A stretch of 64,000 nt of DNA from Undaria pinnatifida. Lineage: Eukaryota; Sar; Phaeophyceae; Laminariales; Alariaceae. This document shows, piece after piece, positions 1 through 13,134 of the stretch. A model generated the notes under the pieces. That model did not search any database. It saw nothing but the letters and a program-made list of their open reading frames with translations, and was not told the DNA's origin. A program made the translations under genes and the position numbers. Position 1 is the first letter of the stretch; the number at the start of each line of letters is the position of its first letter. The stretch covers positions 8,804,381 to 8,868,380 of the forward strand of contig JABAKD010000011.1 of assembly GCA_012845835.1 (NCBI GenBank). The letters are read 5' to 3'.

Positions 1-599
1 ACCGCCTCAACCCCGGAAGTGAGGGGGGGTGGGGTGGGGGGCATAATGCCTCAACGAGGGTGCACCGCAAGAAGCGTGGGCAGCAGTCCGCAGAGAGGGG
101 ACACCAAAAATGCACTATATGCTACAGTATACGTGTAGCACCCAGTCCTCAAAGACACCGCACACCAACACAACTGAGACAAAACCGGTAGAACTAAAAA
201 TCGCTTCCATTCGTGAAATTCGAAGAATTTATCGACGGTGTGGTGCGGTCAACGCTGGAGCCCACTCCCACAGCCTTGAGATTCGGAAGGCGAAACTGCG
301 ACTGAAACAACATACGTGCGTGCCGGTTTACAGAGCGAATGAAATGCAAATAAGTCCGAGCTTATTGGCACGAAGAAAAAGGACGCAAACCCTATACAAT
401 AAAAGTATAGCGGCACAATACCTATGAACGACAAACGCTAAACGCCATATAGTCTACACGATGTGAGAACACCGTGACACATGCGCGGGCGGTGTCGCTT
501 TTGCGTCTACTCTCTGGTTGAAATGATCTCTGTGGTCACAAGAATATGGTGACGCGATGCACACTTTTCTCAAGACACAACGTCCTCGTAAAGGAGCAC
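1..599. other. No gene recognised
   Basis: A short G-rich run (24-42) and a 105-codon open frame without recognisable motifs are present. Nothing supports a gene. Confidence 0.5.
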
Positions 600-1850
600 G
601 ATGTGGTACTGCCAACCTCAACCTTCGGCCACCGAACAAATCGTGGGGCACTCTCTAGAACAAGCGGGGGGACGGGGTCTTGACGGCTCGTCAATTTGGG
701 GCTCCCACGTTGTAGAGGTCCGTGAGCTATGCTACATTTGGGGTAGTACGGCAAGGCTGGTACGTATACAGTGCAGCTCTTGGTGTGACATAGTCAACAC
801 TGTGCTGGAAAAACAAACACTAACAATACAACCAGGCCTAACGTTCGTTCTCACAGAAAAACGAAAGGGGTGTGCTCTGCATTCCGGCGTACATTGAGCG
901 CCCAAGAACTACTACAGTAACCATAAAACAAGATAACACAAAAATATTGCCACAGCCTAATAGTACCTGCGTAACACGAGTCATTAAAAGCGGGGCAAGC
1001 TTTGTTTGCAGCCTGTAAATACCCACCTGACGCGTGTCATAAGCGCGCGGAAAACCCCTTCTTGGGCTTACCTCTGTCCAGCGCAGCAAGCTCTACCGGC
1101 CAAAGCGTTACACCAACAAGAAAGTCTTAGCAATACAGTGGCCAAACAATGTCCGCTTTCTCGCTCCAAGAAGAAAAATGACCGAAAGGAGGTATGCTCG
1201 GATTTCGGTCTATACCGGCCGCCCAAGAATTGACCATAAACTGCAGAAGGACAAGAAATCACCGCATGGACGATAAACACCCAAGTAACAACGCGCCATA
1301 ACAGAGGGGCACCGGGCTACTTGTATGCGCACAGGCAGACAAACTCTCTCTGACAGACAAAACTGTATGGTTAGTACCCTGGAAGCAAGAAAAAAGGGCT
1401 AGGAAAACATGCACCAAGCCTTCGTCCTCGCAGCCAACGAGGAAAGAGAACCGGGAAGAAGAGCTGTGCGCCGGGTTTCGGCCTTCACTGGCTGACCCAA
1501 CATAATTGACTACAACACGCAAAAATAGAAGGCATTGCCACGCCCTACAAAAATATTTCCTATGTATCACAACTCCTAGAAGGCGGGACACAATCGGAGT
1601 TGTATGTATACAGCGCAGCTCGATCTGATAGCCAACAACGTGCCGGGAACAAGACAAAAATAATAAAACAGCCATAAAAAGTCGCTCTCAGAACATCGTA
1701 CTGAAAGGGTGTGCGCGGGATTCCGGCTTCCAATAACCACCCAAGAACAGACCGTACTGTTACATCTAAGTAAAACACGCGCCGTAAATGTCGGATGCAA
1801 CCACCTGGACCGATGTACGCCACTCAAAGGGTGGCTGAGGAGCGAAACCC
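600..1850. repeat. Degenerate tandem repeats of about 0.25-0.32 kb
   Basis: A block of the form GGTGTGC..GG.TTTCGGC, followed 20-25 bases later by CCCAAGAA, recurs near 868, 1191, 1463 and 1709. GTATACAG.GCAGCTC occurs near 768 and 1604. Spacing of about 250-320 bp suggests an old four-copy array downstream of gene A. No coding frame is convincing here. Confidence 0.55.
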
Positions 1851-2378
1851 GTCTCACTCCCCCGGCTGATCCATGGTAGAATACAAGACGAATGGGGGTG
1901 GGTCACTGTAATATCATTCTTCGAAGTCCGCTACAACGGACGCGAAACGGCAGCGCGGCGACTGAACTGAAGTACGAGCCAAACCGTCGCGGGACGTGTG
2001 CTCAGCAGCATTCCACGTGCTAATGGTATCGGCGTACCACAAGCAGGGTGAAGGGAAGTCTATCGCTGCTCTTGCAAACAATTAAAGATAAGGCCGGTAT
2101 TCAGCAGCTTTTCTCACAAGCTGGTGTTACTACGAGGAAACCCCATCACACCATACACATGGTACAAGGATACACCGTAAAGCAAAATCAGTTATTATCT
2201 CTGGCCTACGCTAGGCGGAGAGACGCCACACACGAGAGCGTTTACTTTTACCATGCCACTACGACTAGCCACCGTATCAGAACACCCATATAGTACTACA
2301 CATAGAGGTTCATACAAAATAAAAGCTTCACTCTGTACGGCTCTCGCCGGTACACCATGTCCTCGCTTGAATCCCCTT
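1851..2378. other. 3' flank of gene A; nothing recognised
   Basis: This stretch lies just beyond the gene A stop codon and presumably includes its 3' untranslated region. I see no clear polyadenylation signal or repeat. Confidence 0.4.
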
Positions 2379-5300
2379 TTACAGATGGTTGTGAAGCAGT
2401 TCGAAGTCCGTGCCCCACGCACCCGCGACACGGTACTCCCTAACGGTGCCGCGGATGGCATCGGGGCCTTCCATCACGATCTCGCCATCACTGTCCCGTA
2501 CCGGGTACGCAGTCTCGCCCAGAATTCCAGACAGGTGGTTCTCGCGGTTCAGCCCTTGCACGCCAAGGTCCATCTGCCAGAACTCAAGCTCGGGCAGGAT
2601 ACGCCCGTCCCAGTTCAGTTGTGGCACGTCCTGGGACTGGGAGTTAATGCCGGCGTTAAGGCGAAGCGTGATGTACGGAGTTTCGATCTTGAAAACGGCG
2701 TGGCTGGACTGTACGTGAGAGAGACCCCTCTCTGCCACGTATTTGGCGCACCAGTCATGGGCTGCCATGTTTTGAGATTCCAAAATCCACTGCTCGAAGT
2801 CCTCAGCGAGCAGAGTCCGCTGGTCCTGCAGCATCTCTTCGTACATGTGCGCCCACACTTTGGCGCCCCCGAACTGCCGGCACTCAACGGGGAGGTTCGA
2901 CGACGATAGGAAAGTGCCTCCCGGCAGGTTGCGGTCAATGCTCGGGGAGAGGAGGTCAGGTCTTTCCTTCCCATCTACCATCACTTGAAGACCCCCGTCG
3001 GCCAGGCACGTGTATACTTCATCGTCGCAGCCGTTGGTGTCGGCGTTGGACGGATCCTTAACCTGGATGACCGTGGAGTGACCCTGGAAGAGCACGGCCA
3101 CACCGGTCACAAGCTGTCGGTCAGGAAATTCCTCTTCCAAGGGCGCGGTAACGCGGACGTTCACGTCGAGGCCAGCATCCACGTCCTTGAGGAAGCTGTA
3201 CCAGGCACCGCTAACGCCGGAAAACTCGACACGCTGCCCGAGGAGCCCTTCCACGTGAGGGTCGTCGCAGATGGAAACGCCTCGCGGGCACGAAGGGTCA
3301 GCTGCAAATGGACACGGTAACCACAACACAAAGCACAAGAATGGGAGCAGCATGAATCAGCTTGTAGTGAACAGTGGGCGGACATGAAGGGTCAACACCA
3401 GACAGGAGTAGTGCAAACACGCATAGAATAAGTGGGAGGGTCACGAACCAGCCAGCAGTTAGTAGTGTATAGACATGAAGTGTTAACTGACGGTACAAAA
3501 AAAGAACACAGCGACAACACGTAGCACGAACGAGGAAGTGGGGGGCGCCATAGACCAGCTAAGAAAGGACAACTAAACATACATTCGTTGCAAAAACCAC
3601 AGCTTCAAAAATGACGAAACGGGAGCACCACAAATCAGCTGGCAGCTCTCACAGCGCACCAAAGAACTGCGCCGACCAGTGCGGGGCTATATTAGCCCTT
3701 TTTGACCCTTTTCGGCTGAAACGGTTTCTGAATGACTGGTTTCCTTAACCCCTTCAGAGCCCCAAAATCCCCCCTATACTAACTTCAAGCAAATTTGTTC
3801 GCGAAAAAGGGTTTCTACTTGTAAAGGCGTTAACACAACTTCGTTAGAAGTTCGTTGTTGAGTTACAACACTACCGTGTAGGTACACACCTTTTAGGGTA
3901 AGGTATAGAGCTCACCCAGGTGAGAAGCGCCATTAAACAACTCTCTACAGTAGCACGCGTCGAGAACAGACAAAAAGCACGCATCTGTCGCATCGTCAGC
4001 AGCAACACAGTGGGCTATACCGAACCAGGTGCACAGCAACAGCAAAGAAGGACGACCGAGTGCCATCAATGACAGCAAAACGCTATAATATTTATGCTGA
4101 TATTTATGCTAACGTCAAGTAAATTTGTCCCCGAAAAAGGATTTCCAGCTCTAAAGCGTTAATCCAAAATCGTTAAACGTTCGTTCTTGTGTTACAACGT
4201 CACCATCGTATATAAAGCTTTTTGAGTTAAATTGACTTGAGTGCGAAGCGCCATTAAACAAACAATTGGTACACCTCTCTACAGTAGCATGCGTCGATGA
4301 CAGGCAAGAACCACACCTCTGTCGCATCGTCAGCAGCAACAGTGGGCTATACCGAACCAGGTAGCAAGAAAGGACGGTTGAGATCCACCAATAATAGCAA
4401 AACGCTATAAAATTGATCGGAAATTGTCTCACCACAGCTGGGCAACCCTTGCGCGTTTTTCCTGCAAACCCCGTCCTTGGTCACCTTGCCTGGTTTGTAA
4501 TGGGTGCAGCTCTGCAAAGACCGGAGATGCACGTCCGATTCCAGAACCGATGAACACGGAAATTAGCAGCTGTTCAGGTAAGTGAACATCGTCTAGGGGT
4601 TGGAAGGAAATAGGAGATAGGACAAGCGAGGAAAAATAACATCGATGCAACTCTGCAAAGGATGCACGTCAAGTTATAACAACGTCGAACACATCGTTAT
4701 TAAGAGCAACTGTTCACCAAGTGGAGGTCCTTCTTGAGCTTGTAATCAAACAACGACGAACAAGTTGGTACGTGCGTAGTTAAAGAATTGGAGGCGGTCA
4801 ATGAGAGTATGTGCGAGCAACATGGAGCATTCTGGGCCTGCGTTTTGGATTGACAATCACGCGCTTGAGGGAAATATTTCCATTTTATGCCTGGGTTCTG
4901 AAATGGTAGAAGTTGGTTCGATGCTGGAGAGCACGCGCGCAGACACAGCACAGACAGGCGGTATTTTACCGTATGCACTGTTGAAGTGTACAACGAAAAA
5001 TGATAGTAAGTGTCGGCCAAAAGTTTTTAATCGAATGGTACTCAGCAACGCTGAGAATCTAGCCTTTTGTCGAATTATCATTGGGATGTTATTTGAGATA
5101 CACGACCACCAGGTACCAGGTACATTGCTATACGTAATAAACACCATCGGGTCAAGAAGCGAAGGATTTTCCCAGCAGCATCAGGTTTTGGGTGATATGG
5201 GAGGGGGTTCCTCGAACGAAAAGCCCCACAAAGGTTGGGATGTCTATAGCATACCACGTTCAACACGTGTCTATGGTGTACCGTGGTGGTCTCCCTATCT

Positions 5301-6176
5301 TCCATGGTGCCGGTGTGTGCCAGCCAACACACTACCGGCGTTCCGGTCGTGCCAAACAATTTAACTATACTGCCTCTAGACGCGCTTGCTACGGCGGTAG
5401 ATTTTGTGTTTTGTGGACAAGTTTGTTTTCTGAATTTCGGGGCTGCTTAGCAAAATATCGCCGAAATCACAGCCTTATCTTGCAACACACGAATAATGCC
5501 TGGCGCGTCTTCTTTTTGCCTACAGGTAGGCCACATATGACTTTGGTCAGACCTGCTTGAATTTTTTTTACTCTAAATGACAAAAAATATATGGTTTTGG
5601 GGGGTGATGTGTGGGGCTGAGGGGCCTAACACACACAACAAAATTATGAACCTTAACACCATATACTATTAGCATTAGTATTGATAGTAGTACAACTATT
5701 AGTAACATGTGTCGTTGCAAGGAGCCCCTAAAATGTACCTGGAATGACGCGTGCCACGATAGAGGTTCAGCGCCACTTTTTTTTCCCAACACTACCCCTC
5801 AATTTGGGAGGTTAAGACAGACGCTCTCCCAAACAACGGATTTGGAGAAAAATAAAACTTCTCCTTGTACCCCAGGATGGATGAAAAATCCCATGGCCTC
5901 CGTGTACACGACGAGAACCATATTGCAAAAAAAAATGGCGTATTTTTTCCGACGATTTTGGGTTAAGGGAGCTCCGCCCCGTCATTCAGAAACCATGTTT
6001 TCAGATCAAAAGGGCTGCCTCCATCGTAGCATGCGCCTGGTTCCACTTACCGACCCCTGACTTTTGCCGCGGCATTCCTTCAGATTCTTGCGGTTGAAGG
6101 TTGGTATCCCTTGAGTTTGTTGCGCCTGAAGAACGGCGGCCGCCAGCAACCCAATCGTTGACCAAGAAGCCCGCAT
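2379..6176 (-). CDS. Gene A: secreted root-cap / vWD-like domain protein, three coding exons
   Basis: Coding exons are 6176-6051, 4511-4433 and 3301-2379, joined by GTAAGT..TTTGCAG and GTGAGA..TTTGCAG introns, giving 375 residues. The start is the first ATG in an upstream-open frame. Residues 1-23 look like a signal peptide (MRASWSTIGLLAAAVLQAQQ). Exon 2 (SCTHY...GLPSC) adds a cysteine-bearing linker. Exon 3 holds the main domain: CDDPHVEGLLGQ near residues 80-91, SGAWYSFLKD after it, conserved cysteines, then ITLRLNAGIN, FWQMDLG and ILGETAYP near 328-335, ending in an AGAWGTDFELL tail. The DPH..G start and GxLGxTxY end resemble the Root_cap family (Pfam PF06830) and vWD-like folds; that match is from memory, not a search. 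The role is unknown; an extracellular or cell-wall location is inferred. Gene B at 22791-26852 is its paralogue, about 78% identical over exon 3 by hand alignment. A MITE and a tandem duplication sit in the introns. Confidence 0.88.
3705..3770 (+). mobile_element. Family A MITE remnant
   Basis: CGGCTGAAACGGTTTCTGAATGAC followed by CCTTAACCCC matches the left interior of the family A elements at 37300 and 14670. The terminal repeats are missing. Confidence 0.5.
3779..4412. repeat. Direct tandem duplication of about 0.3 kb inside gene A intron 2
   Basis: Copy 1 (3779-4108) and copy 2 (4109-4412) share, in the same order, CTAAC.TCAAG.AAATTTGT, GAAGCGCCATTAAACAA, CTCTCTACAGTAGCA, CGCATCGTCAGCAGCAAC, GTGGGCTATACCGAACCAGGT and AAAACGCTATAA. 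They differ by point changes and small indels, so the duplication is not recent. Confidence 0.85.
4512..6050 (-). other. Gene A intron 1 (1,539 bp)
   Basis: This phase-0 intron begins GTAAGTGG immediately after a GGG TCG pair of codons and ends TCTTTGCAG before the SCTHY exon. A family A MITE lies 16 bp inside the donor. A 187-codon open frame on the opposite strand (4801-5364) has no recognisable motif and is treated as chance. The remainder holds nothing recognised. Confidence 0.8.
5749..6034 (-). mobile_element. Family A MITE in gene A intron 1
   Basis: The element starts GCGTGCCACGATAGAGGT and ends CCTCCATCGTAGCATGC, so the terminal inverted repeats are near-complementary. Its interior matches the reverse complement of the copy at 14670, including CCGACGATTTTGGGTTAAGG. 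Length is about 286 bp with no coding capacity. It ends 16 bp from the exon 1 donor of gene A. Confidence 0.85.
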
Positions 6177-6320
6177 GCTGATGATGTGGTGGCGATGTTG
6201 AGGCTTGCTGCACGAAAAGAGGGAGGGGGAGACGTTGGATCGTATTTCAGGCAAACGGCGAGCTACTACTACTACTACTACTACTACAACAACAACAGCA
6301 GCAGCAGACACGGTGTAAAA
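6177..6320 (-). promoter_or_regulatory. Gene A 5' leader with triplet microsatellite
   Basis: Reading toward the gene there is a GTT/GTA triplet tract (6264-6305 on the plus strand) and then TTTTCGTGCAGCAAGC about 30 bases before the ATG. Gene B has TTATCACGCAGCAAGC at a similar distance. The shared pyrimidine-CAG could be a 5'-UTR intron acceptor or a conserved leader element. Confidence 0.45.
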
Positions 6321-6439
6321 GAACCGCGGTCAAGAAAAGCTAGTGGTGGCCTGAGGAGTAGTTCGAACGGGAAACAAACCCCTAAAGAAAGGGATTCAGA
6401 TGACATGTATGTATGATAGACGGGTGGAGGAGTGAAAAT

Positions 6440-6530
6440 ATATATTATAAAGATAAAAATACACTCCAGCTGTGAGATCGAATATTTTGTCGAAACTCAT
6501 CTTTGCAAGCTGTGTGTGTGACATACATCA
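6440..6530 (+). repeat. Family D fragment
   Basis: ACACTCCAGCTGTGAGATCG, ATATTTTGTCGAAACTCATC and TTTGCAAGCTGTGTGTG match the start of the longer copies at 21585 and 46075. Confidence 0.75.
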
Positions 6531-6539
6531 TTCATTGTG

Positions 6540-7170
6540 CACCAAGTCTGTAGACGACATTCTTTTATTTCCGTACGTTCGGGGGGGACGGGATCACAGG
6601 TAACTAAAACACTGCGTGTTGATGGGGGGGCTGAGCCAACATGTACCCACAACAAAGACAGTAAAACAACCCAAGGCAGAACGCGTTGTGTGTCAAAACG
6701 GCAAAAACACGGCCAAAAGAGATCGTGACAGGTGAGATACACGGGAGAGCACGGCCGACGAAAAGTGACAATACAACGCAATTAAACAACGACTGCATAC
6801 TGTGTACAGTCAGTAGTAGCAGTAGCTCGTACTGTATTATTGAAGTGCGGAATAAAAAATATTGGATACTGTTGTGTTAAACAACACACACGGACGAATG
6901 TGGGGGGATTGACTTATAAGAGTATTCTCGGCGGTGATGCTCATCAAGCTAAAAATGTCACTGTCGGATGGCGTATTCATTTCTAAGGTGTAATGGCAGA
7001 GGTGCACGTTTTCGCAACAGCAGTAATACATAACGAATGTGTGCGCGCGGGGTTTTTATTTGCCGTGTAGGAAGCAGTATCCAGTGCGCCATCAATCGCA
7101 AAATACACAAAATTCAAACACAACACCACCACCACCAGCAAAAACCACCAACCGCGCAGCACATTGTAGC
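6540..7170. other. No gene recognised
   Basis: AT-rich and simple-sequence DNA with no convincing coding frame. Confidence 0.4.
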
Positions 7171-8085
7171 ACATTTAATTCACCCCCCCCCCCCGCCCCC
7201 GCCCCCTCCCAGCGCCCCCTCCTTCCCCCCCACCCACACGATCGCCTAGACCTAGCACCACGCGTACAGCCAGACCCTACATATATGCGACCTAAACCCG
7301 TTAAAAGCCCCCCCCCCGAAAAAAAAAAAAACTTCTCCCCCCCCCCTTTTTTTCCCCGCTCCCTCTTGCTCAAACGCGCCATCAAACATCCAAATCACCT
7401 CATTATCTTTCTACAGCCATCCATACCGCTGCTCCAATTCATTCTCCCCTCCCCCAACGCCCCCTCCTTCCCCACCACCCGCACCATCTCGTAGACCTAG
7501 CGCCACTCGTACAGCAAACCCCTACATCTATGCGACCTAAAGCTGTTAAAAACCATTTCCCCCCCCCACCCCCTCGAACACTTCGCCCTCTCCTCACTGG
7601 TTGTACGACTTACAGGATAACATGATAAACTGGTGCGTTCCTTCCAAAACCGTCAGATTCATCCTTTTAAAGGATGAATAGTTTCCACGCACAGATAGAG
7701 TTGCCCCGCCCGCCCCCCCCCCCCCCTCCCCCCGCCCCCTCGTGTTCAAACCCATGCCCCCACGCCCTTCAAAACTCCCCCCTCCCCTCACTGGTTGTAC
7801 GACTTAAAGGATTCACTTGATAAACTGATGCATTTCCTTACACAGCTGTCAGATTCTGTCCCCCTCAAAAACGGGTTTATAGTTTCCCCGCACAGACTGA
7901 CTAACACCACCCTGTTGACCCTGGTACAAGCTACACGGTAGTTCCAAGGGGAGTCGCCGATCTATGTCCTTAATGAGGATGCACAGCCCGTAATACGCGC
8001 GATCGGAGTACCACATACAGCTTGCAAAGACGAGTTTCGACAAAATCTTCGATCTCACAGCTGCTAGCTGGAGTGTATTTGTATT
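7171..8085 (-). repeat. Family D element with internal sub-repeats and long C runs
   Basis: Blocks of the form CACTGGTTGTACGACTTA.AGGAT...TGATAAACTG.TGC.TTCCTT recur near 7594 and 7790. The array ends with GGAGTCGCCGA, CGCGCGATCGGAGTA and TTCGACAAAATCTTCGATCTCAC, matching copies at 16040 and 49010 and the reverse complement of 21585, 46075 and 61420. Poly-C runs at 7183-7230, 7310-7350 and 7708-7735 separate the blocks. No protein-coding region is evident. Confidence 0.8.
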
Positions 8086-11000
8086 TTTATAATATAACTA
8101 GCGATGCACTGCTACTACTGCTGCTCAACTTATTGACTGGTCTTGTAACCCACATTCAGACTTAGATATAGGGGCCGTTGCTTAATTAACGTGAATATCA
8201 AGCGATCCTTACATTACCGTCTATGTGCAACGGCATAAATATCCGCGCGCCCAAAAACTAGGCTCTTCTTGCACTAGACTAATGGACCAAGTATTATTAG
8301 TATTTCACTGTACTTGGTAGTGTAGTCTGCTGGATGAAGTTGTTGCACATGTTCTTGAAAACCACATGGAAATTGAAACTTTCGTAAGCACGCACACGAA
8401 TGAACCTGGAGGTCGAATATGTGTCTGTTACGTTGTGTCTATATTAGACGGCGCTAATGACGCCCATTGGTTTTATTATGGGAATGAGACGAGAGAGAGT
8501 TTCGTACGTACAGCAGTAAGTAGGCAGTGTGCATGAAGATAAACACAACTCGTATATTATATATAGTAAACACAACTAAAGAAACGCCGTCACACACGGC
8601 CAAGACTGCAGCAGCAACACGGCGACCGCGGCCAATCCGAAACCCCGTGCAACGAGAACCAAGTGTGCCACGAGTTAGCGCCAACTCGTCCGCTCCTGTA
8701 TGTAGACGTTAGATCTGCAGAGATCATCATCGTACATGCAGCTCTATCGCAATCACACAGTGATCTAAGTTGCCGACCGAAACTTCACAGCAGACAGACC
8801 GCCCGACCGGTCAGGCAGTCAGTCAGACAGACCGGCGGACATACAGACATGTAATGCACATGTCAATTAACGAATGGAAGCGCGGGCGCACGGGCGCACC
8901 CGCAATAAATTACAAGGGTTTCGAGGCAAAAAAAACGGCCTCACTCAGTCGCTTCGCTTCCTCGTTCTTGCCTCTATAGAATTCCTGAGATAGAAGCAGA
9001 ACTAACTACGTGCTTTCCCGGGACCAGGGGATCAGCTCACGACTCCTGCTCTACTGCTGGAGGGGGTGCGCCTAGAAGCTGGTAGAGGTGCCTAGGCTCG
9101 CTTGAGACGCTCTTTACGTCTCACCCACACTGTGGCGCTGGCAGGGGTGATTTGCCAAGATCAAGGAGGGGTACCTTACCGCTTTTTCGACGATATGGCT
9201 GATATACCTGGTATTGTCTATACCCTAGCTCTCACCCTAACCCAATGAAACGCAGCTAACCAACCATTGTAGGGTGAAACCCCTTCCGTCTCGTACAGTG
9301 TCCGCCAACCATGTTGTCGAAAAAGTGGTAAGCTCTACCGAAATCAAGCTCGCACTTTGCTGGCGGAGTAAACGAAGAAGTGCAATGATATGGGCAACTG
9401 CTTCGATAGAGGTACTACAGCAGTAGTATTAATAGTAGTAGTAGTGCCTCTTTTTGCCCAAGATATTTGTGACCGACGGGGCTCCTGAATTAGGCTAATA
9501 ATTGTTGGTAGACTAACAAAAGTCATGCCCAACATCTACGGAATACAGGCACAAATATGGATAGTATTATGTATGTACCTCTTTCTTCTTTTGGCCAAAA
9601 AATATTTGTGACTGGCGGAGCTCGTCAATTACTGTACTTTACAAGATTAATTCCAACGACGTCGTCAGCTGTGTGTGAGTTCGTCGAATTTAGGGTCGAT
9701 CCTCACATTTGCAATCTGCGTGCTACATCTATAGCCCGTCTTTATTGATATTAATAGTAAATTTCATAAATCAAAACCTAATACAAGATGGCATAGTATT
9801 ATGTCACCTGCCAGGTATCATGTAAAACCCACTAACATACCAATAATTATCTGTGAGCACTATGATATTGTTACTATTTAGTCTATAGACTATCTATTAT
9901 TATATAATAATAACAACCTGCCCAATAATAGAATAAGGTACTATACACCGGTGTACCTTTACAAGCTTCCCTTTCGGGATGCGGTAGGCCTTAAATCCTG
10001 CGCGGGCGTCTCAAGTTGAATAGGCGGCGGGTAAATATCTTCAAAACTAACGGAAAAAAGTAGCCGCCCCCCGCAGAAATCCCGGCCAAGCAACATCGAG
10101 CAGCCCCCAGAAGCTTTTTACGCATAAATGCACGATGTTATTCGCAATTTCTCTACGAAATGGGGTTGTCCGTTGGCTTTCACTCTCTCGCAGAGTCTTG
10201 GGTTAGGTCGAGATCTACCAGGTGCTCGAGCGAAGTATTCCCAGGAAAACCAGGGGCACGCCTATCATCGTACAATAATAATACTAGTAAGCACGCCTAT
10301 CATCGTACAATAATAATACTACAGTATTAGTATTTCTAGTAGTCTAATATTATTGGTTGCAAGCGTCCACTGAAATCTGCAGTATTATACATGGGTACAC
10401 ACCCACCCGGCGACGTGCGTGCAGTTTTTCGTTGTTTTTAGCTTTCTCGCGTTCTGTGCTCAGCGGGTTGTCACAACACGCAACGAACAAAATGTCGTGT
10501 TTTTACAAGATAGATCACACCTACCACTACACACACACTACCGCGCAAGGGTGTTGCATTTCGTTTTCAGATGAGGTTCCTCACTCACTCGCTTGATTGT
10601 CATCGAGGAGCTCCTGTGCCACGTAGAAGCCTCACGCCTACTTCTTCTGAATCAGGGGCTTTATACCCCACCCATACCCCACCCCTCAACTAACTTGCAT
10701 TGGAACATAAAGTGGAACTAACGGAAACTGCAAACACCGATCCGATGAACAACAGTCCCGTGTCCTGTGTCCTGTGCATACAACAAGCCGAAAGACCACT
10801 CACTGACTGCATGGATGGATCGTATGGAAAACGAACGGTGTTCCAAACATAATTATTTAGCGGTTCCTGACTTCTTCAGGAGCCCTGTCAGTCTCAACCA
10901 TATAGACTAGTCTATATAGTCTATATGTTGTTGCCAATGTTCCAACTCCGAAATATTCCTAGTCTATTTCCAAGTGTGTTGTACTCGTGTCGGGAGTGAG

Positions 11001-11959
11001 TGGTGCAATCCTAAAACTGATAACAACGTCTACTCCTACACCGTAACATACATGAGTGAATACACCCGTCCATGCATGTTCTACTCAACCAAGGTGCAAC
11101 AAAACTTGACACCAACAGATGCGCGCGGCACAACCCACATCACGGAACAGCGCGAATCACGGAGACGCAAAAGAAGACACGCGCGTGTGTACTTTTTTTT
11201 TTTTTATAACAGTACGCCTACGAGTAGCCCTAGGGACTCCTGACATTCATGTATGTCCAGTGCGCTATAATAAGATGATTCTTCGGGTATTTTTTTTTTT
11301 TGCCACTCACCAACCTGTAGTGTGAGATTCACAACATTTTCATCGCTGTTATTAATAAACATTCCCCGAAAGAACAAACCCAACACAATACCGAAAAGGA
11401 AAAACCTGCTCACGACGCGCAAGCCCCTTCGTGTACACATAGCAATCTAACATACGGTTTTCTGCTATATAGACTATATTATAGTCCATATATATCGCCT
11501 GGGCAACTCACTCACCTGCGTCAGGTTCTGTTAGTTGCTTGGCGTTGAATGGGTGGTGTGGTGCGTCTGAAATTGTAAGCGTGTCAGCGCGAGGATGAGC
11601 TAATAGTATCCTCCTCCTGGGGTGCAATAACGCCTCCACACACACACTGTTTTAGACATCATAAGATTTTTTTTTCCCATCGAACACTCTTGTATGTATG
11701 ATCCCACCTTGAAGAGCCGTTGAGATTGATGGTGATATCAGATGCACAATCCGCGTTAAAATGGTAACCACGCGTTCAAAGACACAATGAAATATGCGTG
11801 GAACAAGCGTGAGAGGGCTTTTCCGGTGGTTCATAAGGTTAAAGATACGAAGGACGTACCACCAGAACACTCTACATACTGCAGAGGCCCACCCCGAACG
11901 GCCGTTGAGATCTATGGGCTATACATGACAGAGTGCATCTTACACTATGTCACAGCCGA
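8086..11959. other. No gene recognised in 3.9 kb
   Basis: The stretch contains a 31-bp exact direct repeat (10257-10320), several TAGTCTATA-type palindromic motifs (10903-10926, 11466-11492) and poly-T runs. Open frames are short and without domain motifs. Confidence 0.45.
10257..10320. repeat. 31-bp exact direct duplication
   Basis: GCACGCCTATCATCGTACAA followed by TAATAATACTA occurs at 10257-10287 and again at 10290-10320 with a 2-base spacer. No function is suggested. Confidence 0.9.
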
Positions 11960-12486
11960 TCGGTTGATATTGCAAGTAAGTGATGTACGCAAGAAAAGTC
12001 CGTGACGAAAAAAATCGCCCGGAGACTTCGCAGAACGGGCTAAAGATGCTTCAGAGGCAGTTAACGACCCGCTCTCCCTCCCTGGATTCTTCAAGTGGCG
12101 ACAAGACGAAAACCAAGAAGCCGACTAGACTAATCATATTACCACACTGCAAAAACGATGCCCGCCACCTGCATAATAACTCTCAATTGTTTGTCCTGTA
12201 TGTAGACGCGGGTGCAAATCTAACGGCTGAGCTAAAATAACGGAAAGTCACGAAGCCTTTATTATGCCTATTATATTAGTAGTGGATTTGCCCACCCCTC
12301 CTGAAGGGGCAGCGAGATTCCAGGTGATGCCGTTAAAAGGATTTATCCACTGGGCTAGTGGTAACTCCAACGTGTGGGCCAAACGAAATAATGTGTTAAC
12401 CATGGATAGAACGTCCTCAAGCAAACAGACCTCTCCGGAGAGTTTTGAGCCCGAATTAAAGATGTGTGAGAGGTCACAGCAGCTTG

Positions 12487-12510
12487 CCCCCCCCCCCCCC
12501 CCCCCCCCCC
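12487..12510. repeat. Poly-C run of about 24
   Basis: An almost uninterrupted cytosine run lies inside a family F unit. A shorter run at 14440-14457 occupies the equivalent place in another unit. Confidence 0.9.
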
Positions 12511-13134
12511 TCCCCGTCAACTCTTCCACTGGAAAATAAACCATAAGCCAAATAGGATCAGAAGCAAAATCGAAAGACAAGAACACCTCCACGCTGAAAG
12601 GTCGTTGATCTTTCCGTTGATGCTTCTGCTAAGGTATCTAATCTGTCCGCTATTTAATAGGCTACCGGTGAAACTGAACAACAACAGATGACTTTCTTAA
12701 CAATGCAGATAAAATTCAGAAGGTAACCGCTAATACCACATGCGGGGAACTCGACAGAACGGATTGAAGAGGTGCGCCACAGAGTCAGCTCGCAGCCTCC
12801 TCTCACACCCCTCCTCAACTTGAAGCCACGAAATAATATAGGTGTGCCACAGCAAAGTTCTGCGAGAGCTCCTGACGGGGCCGGTCCACACGCCAAGCCA
12901 TCGACAGACTGGGAAAAAAACGGATACACGACGATATAGGAAACTATTTTGTTTTTGAGGGCTCATCGCTTGATGAGGAGCTCGAGCTACGGTATGCTAT
13001 ACTGGGGAAAGAGAAACTGATTAGGTGTAAACAAAAGTACTATTATTATTAATACCTGACCCGAGAGAGATGAACAATCCGACGGTGGTCTAGTTATTAT
13101 GCAGCGGAAACAAAAAGTATATATATATATGTGT

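Larger units (their letters stand above)
3302..4432 (-). other. Gene A intron 2 (1,131 bp)
   Basis: The donor GTGAGACA follows TGT G and the acceptor is CATTTGCAG. The intron splits a codon after its first base, as in gene B. It contains a duplicated block of about 0.3 kb (3779-4412) and a short family A MITE remnant near 3705-3770. Confidence 0.8.

Noticed and set aside
2253..2909. 218-codon plus-strand open frame
   Set aside because: It is antisense to exon 3 of gene A. That exon has the conserved domain and a matching paralogue, so this frame is its shadow.
4801..5364. 187-codon plus-strand frame in gene A intron 1
   Set aside because: No domain motif, no counterpart in gene B intron 1, antisense to the host gene.
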